Positions 9,885 to 17,992 of a DNA stretch of 64,000 nt are shown here, one piece after another (within the stretch, counting starts at the first letter, position 1; each line of letters starts with the position of its first letter). A program made the translations under genes and the position numbers. The notes beneath the pieces are model-generated. The model did not search any database. It saw only the letters and a program-made list of their open reading frames with translations, and was not told the origin of the DNA. Source of the DNA: Desulfobacteraceae bacterium (GTDB lineage: Bacteria > Desulfobacterota > Desulfobacteria > Desulfobacterales > Desulfosalsimonadaceae); assembly GCA_011389935.1 (NCBI GenBank), contig JAABTJ010000003.1, forward strand, positions 62,001 through 126,000, written 5' to 3'.

Positions 9885-10944
9885 TTGTTTTTCCTTTGTT
9901 TATTCCCATCTGTAAAAGCGGCAAAAGGCTGTGCTGCTGTCCACCGATAATATATTTTTCCTCAAGTCCGGGAAGAACGGTTTCCATCATCTCCAGGTAG
10001 AGCCGGCTTCGGGTCACATCCTTTGAAAGGGTATACGCCTCGTATTGCGCCCGGAAACGGGATGCATCACCGGTCGAGCGGTTGATTCGCTTGCTTGCAT
10101 ATCCCCGCGCCGCCTCAATGGTCTTCTGGGCCTCGCCGCGGGCCTGCGGTATCACCCGGTTATACTCCTGGCGGGCGCGGTAGATCACTTCTTCCTTTTC
10201 CTGCACCGCCCGGTTCACTTCATTGAATGAATCCTGCACCGGCTGGGGCACGTTGGTATTGCCCAGCTCCACCGTAACGATATATATGCCGGTTTCGGCC
10301 TCATTCAGGTCTTTCTGCAGCCGCTCCCGGGAATCCGCCGCGATTTCATGGCGCTTGCTGATCACTTCGTTTATGCTGCGATCCCCCACCACGAGACGCA
10401 TGGAGGCCTCTGCCATATCCCGGATCAGTCGCTGAACGTCGGCCACGTTAAACAGGTACTTGTATGGATCATTGATCCGGTATTGCACGATCCACGGAAC
10501 AACCCCCACATTAAGATCTCCTGTCAGCATCAAGGCCACGTCCATGCTTTCATGGGCAAATGTCTTTCTGGCATCCGCATCGGTTTCGATACCGAAATCT
10601 TCGGTGAAAATCCGGCCGGTTTTGACGTTCGTTACCGATTCAATGCCGGTCGGCAACTTCACATGAAGCCCTGGCGGGGTCTTTCTCACAAACTTTCCGA
10701 ATCGTTGAATCATGCCGACTTCGTTGGTTTGCACCGTATACACCATGGTCGAGCCGATAACGGCCGCCACCCCGATCAAAATGATGAGAATCCATATCCG
10801 GCCCGGATTGAATTTCTTGAACTTGTCGATAATATCATCGATACCCGGCGGCTGCGGCCCGCTGCCGCCGTTGTTGCTTCCCGTTCCGCTGCTGCGGTTT
10901 CGCTCCTTTTGTTTTTGCTGGAGCTTTTCCCAATCCCAATTCAT
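9871..10944 (-). CDS. hflK: FtsH modulator HflK (SPFH/prohibitin family)
   Basis: A 357-aa protein. The N-terminus is Gly/Asn/Pro-rich and cytoplasmic, as usual for HflK, then a membrane segment (ILIILIGVAAVIGSTMVY) and an SPFH domain (TVQTNEVGMIQRFGKF, PPGLHVKLP). The tail is helical. It is the first gene of hflK-hflC and acts with HflC to regulate FtsH turnover of membrane proteins. A GGGAG site precedes the ATG. Confidence 0.93.
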   Translation of the reverse strand: MNWDWEKLQQKQKERNRSSGTGSNNGGSGPQPPGIDDIIDKFKKFNPGRIWILIILIGVAAVIGSTMVYTVQTNEVGMIQRFGKFVRKTPPGLHVKLPTGIESVTNVKTGRIFTEDFGIETDADARKTFAHESMDVALMLTGDLNVGVVPWIVQYRINDPYKYLFNVADVQRLIRDMAEASMRLVVGDRSINEVISKRHEIAADSRERLQKDLNEAETGIYIVTVELGNTNVPQPVQDSFNEVNRAVQEKEEVIYRARQEYNRVIPQARGEAQKTIEAARGYASKRINRSTGDASRFRAQYEAYTLSKDVTRSRLYLEMMETVLPGLEEKYIIGGQQHSLLPLLQMGINKGKTNAGQ

Positions 10945-11375
10945 TGACTGTTTCTCCCTGGTTGTTTTACAGCCGCCGGTTTACCGTACGGCCAATGCCC
11001 TCGGAATATCCTCCTGCCGGTGGAACACCGTATGCCTGAGCTCATGAACACCCTGACATAATAAATACGACGATACGCCCTGCAGACGCATCGGGCAATT
11101 ATGATCATCGGGGCGCTTCAGGGTTATGCCGCATCAGCATAACAGGCTCATGGAATGTATCCGGGGCGAGCGTAAAAAGGCATCCGTATGAAAAACCATT
11201 ATGGATTTTTACATCGAAGTACTGTATTTACCTAACCATACAACTGAAGTCAAGGAATTTACGACGCCCCCGGCGCCGCCGCGGATGCATACCCGCTTCC
11301 GGAAAAACGGGGCGCGGCACGGCAGTGAAAATCGCTGCCAACGGCATAGACAATCAAAACAAAAAAAAATCGGCA
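10945..11375. other. Intergenic region between hflK and the DUF721 gene
   Basis: About 430 bases between divergent genes. No convincing coding frame, strong terminator or repeat was seen. A GTG at 11325 is in frame with the DUF721 gene and could be an earlier start. Promoters for hflK (minus) and the DUF721-trmN6 unit (plus) must lie here, but I could not pick confident -35/-10 pairs. Confidence 0.5.
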
Positions 11376-11687
11376 ATGGCAGATCAGCGAAAAAGACAGG
11401 GCGAATACAGTCATATTTCAGAAGTACTTTCCGGTATCGTCAAAACCATCCGCAGCGAATCCGCCTCGGATCTCTCGATGATCCGGGAGGAATGGAACCG
11501 GATCGTTGATCCCGCCATTGCCGCGTATGCCCGACCGGAAGCGCTGAAAAAGGACATCCTCCTGGTCAAGGTGGCCAGCTCCACGCTGACCCATCGGCTC
11601 CGGTTTATGACACCCGGCCTTATCGAGCAGATAAACCGGGCAATGGGAGAAGACCGGATCACAGAGATCCGCTACACCACCGGTTGA
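11376..11687 (+). CDS. DUF721 (DciA-like) protein
   Basis: About 103 aa of the DUF721 family: a helical N-terminus (HISEVLSGIVKTIR) then the compact domain with IREEWNRIVDPAIAAYARPE, LLVKVASSTLTHRLRFM and ITEIRYTTG. DciA members are helicase loaders for DnaB in bacteria lacking DnaC/DnaI, so this is a candidate replication factor; stand-alone DUF721 proteins also exist whose role is untested. The start is uncertain (GTG at 11325 would add 17 residues); neither start has a strong ribosome-binding site. It is followed after 22 bases by the methyltransferase gene. Confidence 0.75.
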   Translation: MADQRKRQGEYSHISEVLSGIVKTIRSESASDLSMIREEWNRIVDPAIAAYARPEALKKDILLVKVASSTLTHRLRFMTPGLIEQINRAMGEDRITEIRYTTG

Positions 11688-11709
11688 ATCTGATTCGAAA
11701 AATGCCCCA

Positions 11710-12435
11710 ATGAGTGATGTAACAAAAGATTCGCTTTTTAACGACCGGCTCATGATCGCCCAGCCCGCATCGGGGTATCGCTTTTCCATCGATGCGGTCC
11801 TGCTGGCAAACGCGGCCGCTTTCATTCCGGCCGGGCGCGTCTGCGATATCGGCACCGGGTGCGGCATTATCCCGCTGGTTATGGCATACCGCAATCCGGA
11901 TATTCAAGGAATTTACGGGATTGAAATTCAGAAGCGTCTTGCTGAAATTGCCATGACCAACGTGGTGCAAAACCGGATGGCGGATCGAATAACGATCATC
12001 TGCAAGGATGTGAAAAACATGAGTCCCGACGATATGAAAGGCCCCGTGGACCTCATTGTCTGCAACCCGCCCCACTATGAACAAAGCGCCGCCCGCGTCA
12101 ATCCCCGCTCAGAAAAAGCCCTGGCCCGCCATGAAATCACCCTGACCCTGCCGGACCTTCTTTCGGCAGCCGCTCGCCTGCTCGCCACCGGGGGGCGGCT
12201 CATGATGATTTATCCCGCAGGCCGGACACCGGACGTTCTCTTTCAAATGCAGCATCGGCAGATATCGCCCAAATGGCTGCGATTTATCCACACGGCACCG
12301 GGAAAGGAGGCCAAGCGCGTTATTGTGACGGGCGTTTTCGGCGGCGGCGCAGGCGCAACAATTGCCGATCCCCTTTTTCTATGCGACAAGAAAGGCCGGT
12401 ATACGCCTGAAGTGTCCGCCATGTTTGCGGAATAA
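11710..12435 (+). CDS. N6-adenine tRNA methyltransferase, TrmN6/YfiC family
   Basis: A 241-aa Rossmann methyltransferase. The SAM-binding motif CDIGTGCGIIPLVMA and the catalytic NPPH (in LIVCNPPHYEQS), typical of N6-adenine methylation, are both present. The opening QPASGYRFSIDAVLLA is the TrmN6-type hallmark. E. coli TrmN6 modifies A37 of tRNA-Val; the substrate here is not proven. The tRNA-Ser gene lies about 120 bases downstream. Confidence 0.85.
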   Translation: MSDVTKDSLFNDRLMIAQPASGYRFSIDAVLLANAAAFIPAGRVCDIGTGCGIIPLVMAYRNPDIQGIYGIEIQKRLAEIAMTNVVQNRMADRITIICKDVKNMSPDDMKGPVDLIVCNPPHYEQSAARVNPRSEKALARHEITLTLPDLLSAAARLLATGGRLMMIYPAGRTPDVLFQMQHRQISPKWLRFIHTAPGKEAKRVIVTGVFGGGAGATIADPLFLCDKKGRYTPEVSAMFAE

Positions 12436-12558
12436 CAACAAAGCCGTTTTGCCGGATGGCAAAATTCTGTTTGACATGCCGGCGCAAACTGAATATTGTG
12501 CCACATTCAACGAGCCGCCATATGCGGCCGCACACATCGACCCGACACATATCTGCAT

Positions 12559-12648
12559 GGAGAGGTGGCCGAGAGGCTGAAGGCACCGCTCTCGAAAAGC
12601 GGCATCCCTTAACGGGGATCGTGGGTTCGAATCCCACCCTCTCCGCCA
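12559..12648 (+). tRNA. tRNA-Ser (anticodon CGA)
   Basis: A 90-base class II tRNA. The acceptor stem GGAGAGG pairs with CCTCTCC, followed by discriminator G and encoded CCA. The anticodon stem CCGCT/AGCGG encloses loop CTCGAAA, giving anticodon CGA (reads UCG). A long variable arm (CATCCCTTAACGGGGATC) and a T arm with GGTTCGAATCC are visible. Confidence 0.97.
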
Positions 12649-12866
12649 TGCCATTCTGTAAAACCGGTACACTATGTATGATTTTCAGGGTAAGCTACCC
12701 AAAGAAATGCCATTATGAAATAATGGTATCCGCAAAATGCCAGCATCCTTTATTTAAAAACGTCTCAACCGTGATTGTTTATAAACAACTTGATTGTTGC
12801 TGTTGTTTTATCGTAGCATATATTTCCTTTTACTGAACAGTTACCACATTTGTGAGGGAGCTTGAT

Positions 12867-13547
12867 ATGAGAAATGCAATTGCGGCTTATATTTTGTGTC
12901 TTTGCGCCTCTCTGCTGCTGAACATGAGTGGCATCGGCACGGCAGAGGCCATGCCTGAAACTGACGCGGAGGGAAAAAACTTTATTTTTTATATAGACAT
13001 TTCCGGTTCCATGAGCGCCGGTTACCAAGGCGGGGCATCCAAGATGGATGTGGCCGTGAAGCTGCTGCATGCGATTAACAAGGAAATGCCTGATATCAAG
13101 GCAAATGTCGGGGTATACACATTCGGGCCGCATGAGGAATATCGCCGCGTTATCCCGTTTGACCGTGATGCATTGACAGAAGCATTCAACCAAATACCGA
13201 CGGATTTTACATTAGCCGGCCGCCCCACACCGATGGCCAGAGGCATCCAAAATCTGGATACAACAATTGCGGCCCTACCGGGCAGTGTGTCGTTTGTGGT
13301 CATCGCGGACGGGGAGTCCAACTTTGGCCCCCCTCCGGCCGAGATCATCCAGGGTGTGTACGACAGGTACGGGGACCGGGTATGCTTTCATTTCATCAGC
13401 TTTGCAAAAAAATCTGCTGAAAAGGCCTTCATCAAAGATTTATCAGAAATAAATGACTGTTCCATCCTGGTAGAGGGGGTTGATCTGCTTGACGAATCCG
13501 CCCGGGCGGACTTTATAGAAAAAGTTTTCGTTCAATCTTCCAGATAG
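12867..13547 (+). CDS. Secreted von Willebrand factor A domain protein
   Basis: A 226-aa protein with a signal peptide (hydrophobic core, predicted cut near TAEA) and one VWA domain with an intact MIDAS metal site start DISGSMS. Later come TPMARGIQNLD and FVVIADGESN. ATG at 12867 is chosen because GAGGGAG lies about 8 bases upstream. Such proteins bind ligands or partners through a metal ion, probably in the periplasm. It stands alone, 218 bases after the tRNA, with no secretion or chelatase partner next to it. Confidence 0.85.
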   Translation: MRNAIAAYILCLCASLLLNMSGIGTAEAMPETDAEGKNFIFYIDISGSMSAGYQGGASKMDVAVKLLHAINKEMPDIKANVGVYTFGPHEEYRRVIPFDRDALTEAFNQIPTDFTLAGRPTPMARGIQNLDTTIAALPGSVSFVVIADGESNFGPPPAEIIQGVYDRYGDRVCFHFISFAKKSAEKAFIKDLSEINDCSILVEGVDLLDESARADFIEKVFVQSSR

Positions 13548-13598
13548 TATGCCAACAACGTAAAATGACGGAATTGGGGGAAAAGGGCCATTGCCTGG

Positions 13599-14807
13599 TT
13601 AATTACCCCCATACCGCTTCGCGCCTGCCAGCATCTGCTTTCTATCGATCGGGGCTACATTGCTGACAATCCATTCCCGGAACTTCATTCCGGCCGGAAG
13701 GGACTGTTTGCAGCTCATGAGATCCAGCTTTACGCCCGCTGCCTTCGCAATTTTTGACGCCATTACCGGCCAGACCTGGCCGGCATCGCCGATCACGGGA
13801 AGACTTCCGGGTATCCGCGCGAAACCGGACATTTCCATTCGAAAAGGAATCTTCATGGAGACGGTTTTGGGAAGGCCCTGATCTACGGCCTGGGACACCT
13901 TTCCGGACTCCCGTTCATTCTGCCAGGCCTTTTCCAGGTTCGGGTCCAAATCAATGCGGATGATCTTTTTTTCCGCCAGGGAATAGGTCCATTTCCCCTG
14001 CCAGGCAGCCCAGATGCCGTGACCGGTATAGCATTCAAAAGGGCCGTCGTGGATTTCCTGGGTCAACGCTACGGCAGATTCAATAATCACGTCCGCGCTT
14101 TCCATCAAGCGGGCGATCCGCTGGCACCGGCTGGAAATGGGGATGCTGTCGCCGATGGCAAGGCCGACTTCCCCCCCGCCGATGAGCTGGGGAACGGTAA
14201 CCAGCACCGGCACGCCCCTGCGGGCACCCGCCCCGATCATGGTGTACGGGTCGGCGCCAAGACCGGCGATCTCCTCAAAAGCGCATCCGCAGCGTTTGGC
14301 AAGGGCGAGGGTGTCCCGGGCCAGTCTTTCTGTTCGAAGACCCGTGGGGTAAGCCATGTTGCCGGCAACCTTGATGATGACATTTCCGTCGGCCGCTGCC
14401 ATCTGGCGGATGAGCTCCTCGTCCAGCACCATTTCCTGGCTGTACTGCCGCAGCTGCTCGTCGGAAACAAGGCTTGCCTCCACCATGCCGTCCACGGGAA
14501 GCGACGCCGGCGAAAATCCAAGGACGGCTCCGTCAATTCGTTTTACTTTCTCCAGGGTGCCGGCCATCTCATGGCCAATCACTGCGGAACTGGTGGAAAC
14601 CCCGTCAATCAGGCCTTTGTGAATCAGTTCCGCCACAAGGGTCGTTATGCCTTCATGAAGGTTGGGTCCGCTCCCCAGAACGGCAACGACTTTGCCCCCC
14701 TTTTTTTTGGCTTTCACCACCAGGTCCGCGGCTTCCTGCACTTTTGCGCGAAGATCCGGATGCAAACCTTTCTCCATATCCAGGACGGCTTTCTCATCAA
14801 TTTTCAT
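13599..14807 (-). CDS. Conserved protein of unknown function (402 aa)
   Basis: A soluble 402-aa protein with a good AAGGAAG ribosome-binding site. The N-terminal part has a nucleotide-fold look (KVVAVLGSGPNLHEGIT, ELIHKGLIDGVSTSSAVIGH). Several Gly-rich conserved-looking blocks follow: IAGLGADPYTMIGAGARRG, PQLIGGGEVGLAIGDS and FECYTGHGIWAAW. The layout recalls Rossmann-like enzymes such as deoxyhypusine synthase or the LOR/SDH-related family, but this is only a resemblance. It starts 13 bases after waaA ends, so it is probably co-transcribed with it. Confidence 0.7.
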   Translation of the reverse strand: MKIDEKAVLDMEKGLHPDLRAKVQEAADLVVKAKKKGGKVVAVLGSGPNLHEGITTLVAELIHKGLIDGVSTSSAVIGHEMAGTLEKVKRIDGAVLGFSPASLPVDGMVEASLVSDEQLRQYSQEMVLDEELIRQMAAADGNVIIKVAGNMAYPTGLRTERLARDTLALAKRCGCAFEEIAGLGADPYTMIGAGARRGVPVLVTVPQLIGGGEVGLAIGDSIPISSRCQRIARLMESADVIIESAVALTQEIHDGPFECYTGHGIWAAWQGKWTYSLAEKKIIRIDLDPNLEKAWQNERESGKVSQAVDQGLPKTVSMKIPFRMEMSGFARIPGSLPVIGDAGQVWPVMASKIAKAAGVKLDLMSCKQSLPAGMKFREWIVSNVAPIDRKQMLAGAKRYGGN

Positions 14808-14820
14808 GGTTGCTTCCTTT

Positions 14821-16134
14821 TCATGAATTTCTTGACGGGAACAGGATTTTTTCGATTACCCGGGCATGCTTATCCGCGGCACCCCGGTGCTTGAAAACCG
14901 CCATCTTGGCGCGTTCCCCCACGGCCCGGCACTGATCCGGCGCCGAAAAAAGCCGGAGAATCTCCTCGGCGAGGCACCGGGCGTCCGGTACGGTCATACC
15001 GCCGCCTTCGGCCTCCAGAAGTTCCCGGGCATCCGGAAAATCCTCCATGAAGGGACCGAAAAAAACCGGTTTCCCCCATATCGCCGGTTCAAGCGGGTTC
15101 TGCCCTCCGAGGGGTACCAGGCTTGCACCGCAGAAGACCACGGTAGCCAGACTGTACGTGTGAAAAAGCTCTCCAAAGGTGTCCAGGATAACGATCCGGG
15201 AGCGGCGTTTTTTCTCAGGGCCCGATATCCGGGACCGGAAATCAACATCATACCCTTTTTGACGGACCAGGGAACCTATGGCGGCGGCTCTTTCAATATG
15301 CCGCGGTGCGATAACCAGAAACGCGTCCGGAAACTGTTCCAACACCCGTCCATAGGCATCAAGAATCAACTCCTCTTCTCCTGCCCTTGTACTGCCTGCT
15401 ACCACCACCCGGGCATCCTCCGGCAATTGGAGCGCACTGCGCATTTTGGTTTCCGCATCGGGAGAAAGTCCGGCAGGGAGCATTTCATATTTGGCATTGC
15501 CGTTGACTACGGTTTTTTCCCTGGGGGCGCCAATGGCAACAATTCTCTCCTGGTCCTCCGGCTGGATCATGCTGAAAAAGGAAAAATGGCGTAAAACCGA
15601 TGTAAAAAAAGGCCGCAAGCGGCGGTAGGACGGAAAGGAACGGGGTGAAATGCGTCCATTTATCATGGCCACATGGATATTCAACCGGCGGGCTTCGAAA
15701 ACGCAGACCGGCCAAATTTCCGTTTCAACAAAAACCACTGCCCGGGGTTTCACGGAAAGCAGCGCTTTCCGAACGCAAAAAGCAACATCAACCGGCATGT
15801 AAATGACCGGTATGTCGCCTTTGCAGATGGATTCAGCCAGGTCCCGCCCATGCCGGGTCGTGGTGGAAAGCAGCACAGCGCAGCCGGGAATTTTTTTCCT
15901 CAAAGACGCGATGAGTGCTTCCGCCACCTTGACCTCGCCAAGGGAAACCGCGTGCAGCCATATCCGCGGCTGCCCCGTAAGTTTTTCAAGACTGCGCCGG
16001 GGGATCCATCCAAGCCGCTCTGCCAGGTGGTCGCGGTATTTGCCTGTAATGGCGATGGATATCAGCAGGTATGGAAGCGCCAAGACAAAAAGGACGCTGG
16101 TCAATACCACATAAATGCCATAAAAAAGACTCAT
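14821..16134 (-). CDS. waaA: 3-deoxy-D-manno-octulosonic acid (Kdo) transferase
   Basis: A 437-aa GT30 glycosyltransferase. The N-terminal membrane anchor (YVVLTSVLFVLALPYLLISI) is followed by WLHAVSLGEVKVAEALI, LLSTTTRHGRDLA and VFVETEIWP, the classic WaaA/KdtA signatures. The C-terminal half has FCGASLVPLGGQNPLEPAIW. It adds Kdo to lipid A at the inner membrane, evidence for an LPS-bearing outer membrane. The unknown 402-aa gene follows 13 bases downstream. Confidence 0.95.
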   Translation of the reverse strand: MSLFYGIYVVLTSVLFVLALPYLLISIAITGKYRDHLAERLGWIPRRSLEKLTGQPRIWLHAVSLGEVKVAEALIASLRKKIPGCAVLLSTTTRHGRDLAESICKGDIPVIYMPVDVAFCVRKALLSVKPRAVVFVETEIWPVCVFEARRLNIHVAMINGRISPRSFPSYRRLRPFFTSVLRHFSFFSMIQPEDQERIVAIGAPREKTVVNGNAKYEMLPAGLSPDAETKMRSALQLPEDARVVVAGSTRAGEEELILDAYGRVLEQFPDAFLVIAPRHIERAAAIGSLVRQKGYDVDFRSRISGPEKKRRSRIVILDTFGELFHTYSLATVVFCGASLVPLGGQNPLEPAIWGKPVFFGPFMEDFPDARELLEAEGGGMTVPDARCLAEEILRLFSAPDQCRAVGERAKMAVFKHRGAADKHARVIEKILFPSRNS

Positions 16135-16311
16135 GGTTTCGCCTTTCTCAACCGGAGCGCTGGCGGTGCCTTCTGGAGCCCATTGTCCGGATTTTCTCTT
16201 ATCTTCCCATGCATTTTGGCATTGATGACGCTCTTTGTTTCGCGGTCAATCTCCAGCGCGCGGCGCCGCAAAAGGGCTTGCGCGCGCCTGGGGGGCAAAA
16301 GGCATGAACGC

Positions 16312-17490
16312 CTATTGCACGGCCCCGGGATAGTACCGGGCAAGGTAGTCTTTCAGGCGGACCAGGCCCTTATCGATATTCTCCATGCTGTTGCAGTAAG
16401 AGAAACGCAAAAAACCGTGCCCCCCGGGACCGAAATCCCGCCCCGGGGCCACAGCTACGCCGCTCTTCTCCAGGATATCGAACGCCAGTTTATAGTCGTC
16501 CGGATCCAGATGAGCGCAGCTCGTGAAAATATAGAAAGCCCCCCTGGGCTCCACCGGGATCTGAAAGCCCAGGTCCCGGAGACCGTCAATGAGCCGCCGC
16601 CGCCGGGCGTCATAAACGCTGCGCATACGCTCCACCTCCGGCCAGGCGTGCCTGAGGGCAGCGACACCGGCCCACTGGCTTACGGAAGGGGCGCATATGG
16701 CGAAGTTCTGGTGCATCTTCTGCAGCGGCCGCACATAGTCGGGCGGGGCGATCAAGTAGCCCAGCCGCCAGCCGCACATGGCATAGCGCTTGGAAAAGCC
16801 GTCCAGCACAAAAGCGTTGTCCGTATATTCCAGTATCGAGTGCTCGTGTCCCTCGTAAACCAGGCCATGGTAAATCTCATCGCTGATTACGTAAGGACCG
16901 TCCGGGCTTCCCGGGGCCATTTCTGCAATGGCTTCCAGGACCTCGGCGTTCATCACCTGGCCGGTGGGGTTGGACGGGCTGTTGATGAAGATGCCCCTGG
17001 TCTCCGGCCCCATGGCCGCCCTGATTTCCGGAAGGCGGAACTGGAACCCCTCCTCGGCGCGAACCGGCACCCGGACCGGCATCCCGCCGACAAAATGGAT
17101 GAAGTTGTCGTAGCAGGCGTAGTGGGGATCGGGGATGATGACCTCCTGGCCGCGCTCCAAAAGGGCCGAAAACAGAAGAAGCATGGCCGTGCTGGTCCCC
17201 GCCGTGACCAGGACACGGGCCGGATCCACCTCGACCCCGTAATGATCGGCGTAGTGGGCGGCGACCGCCTCTCGCAGATCCATGATGCCCAAAGAGTGCG
17301 TGTAATGGGTATGTCCGTCGGCCATTGCCTTGACCGCGGCATCGGAAATCACCTTTGGCGTGTCGAAATCGGGCTCGCCGATCTCCAGGTGGATGATCTC
17401 CCGCCCGGATGCGGACAGCTCCTGGGCCCGCTCCAGGACGTCCATTACGATAAACGACGGTATCTGGTTCGCTCTGTTGCTGACGCTCAT
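16312..17490 (-). CDS. Pyridoxal-phosphate class I aminotransferase
   Basis: A fold-type I aminotransferase of about 392 aa. LEIGEPDFDTP opens the substrate site, NSPSNPTGQV binds PLP, ISDEIYHGLVY carries the PLP-contacting Asp/Tyr, and DGFSKRYAMCGWRLGY contains the Schiff-base lysine. A C-terminal FLRFSYCNS has the carboxylate-binding Arg. Family members act on aspartate, alanine or aromatic amino acids; the substrate cannot be told. I place the start at MSVSNRAN rather than 12 codons upstream. It stands 177 bases upstream of waaA. Confidence 0.9.
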   Translation of the reverse strand: MSVSNRANQIPSFIVMDVLERAQELSASGREIIHLEIGEPDFDTPKVISDAAVKAMADGHTHYTHSLGIMDLREAVAAHYADHYGVEVDPARVLVTAGTSTAMLLLFSALLERGQEVIIPDPHYACYDNFIHFVGGMPVRVPVRAEEGFQFRLPEIRAAMGPETRGIFINSPSNPTGQVMNAEVLEAIAEMAPGSPDGPYVISDEIYHGLVYEGHEHSILEYTDNAFVLDGFSKRYAMCGWRLGYLIAPPDYVRPLQKMHQNFAICAPSVSQWAGVAALRHAWPEVERMRSVYDARRRRLIDGLRDLGFQIPVEPRGAFYIFTSCAHLDPDDYKLAFDILEKSGVAVAPGRDFGPGGHGFLRFSYCNSMENIDKGLVRLKDYLARYYPGAVQ

Positions 17491-17775
17491 GGTTTGATTC
17501 CACTGAAAAGGGAGAAAGGGTCCCATCCAAATATAAAAGAAAATGGGTTACGCGGCAAAAGATATAGCAAGCGCCGGGGCGTATGTAAAGTTTCAATTGC
17601 CGCCAGATTTTAGGGGGTTGAACGGAAAGCCGGCCGGGGCATGAACAGGCATGAAAAGCGCCTGCCGCTCCAACCAAAAAATTTGGAAATATGGCGCCTA
17701 TAGATGAAAGCAGGAAGCACAGGATTTCTTGCACAAAATGATTCATATTATGATCATTTTGCCGTACAATATGTA

Positions 17776-17917
17776 GAAACTATCTCAAAATTGTCTTTCG
17801 GCCCAATATCTTTGTTGGCGTCTTATTTCAAATCCTCGCAATACGCGAGGTTGTCTGCGGTTTGAAACAAGACGCCGCCGTGATCTTGAACCGAAATCCG
17901 AATGTTGAGATAGATTC
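17776..17917. repeat. Imperfect long palindrome (nested hairpin), probable interspersed repeat
   Basis: Two 57-base arms (17776-17832 and 17861-17917) are imperfect reverse complements, roughly three-quarters identical, each end reading like TGAGATAG. The 28-base centre contains a perfect 6-bp stem CCTCGC/GCGAGG. It lies in the 502-base gap (17491-17992) between the aminotransferase and putA, where no other gene was seen. It resembles a MITE or REP-type non-coding repeat; a long hairpin RNA or terminator is an alternative. Confidence 0.7.
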
Positions 17918-17992
17918 TAGTGTCTCTGAAACGTCAGCTCTTTTCGCGACCGGCGGTTTGGCGCCCTATTGATCAACACGCATGGAGAAATT

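Noticed and set aside
12379-12672. Minus-strand frames across tRNA-Ser (also at 39355-39693)
   Set aside because: They are generated by the tRNA gene on the other strand and their similarity to 'hypothetical proteins' is a familiar annotation artefact.
13548-13598. A terminator between the VWA gene and the 402-aa gene
   Set aside because: Only weak pairing is visible and there is no T run.
15673-17613. A 646-codon open frame on the plus strand across waaA and the aminotransferase
   Set aside because: It is antisense to two clear genes, is low in conserved motifs, and arises from the codon structure of GC-rich opposite-strand genes.
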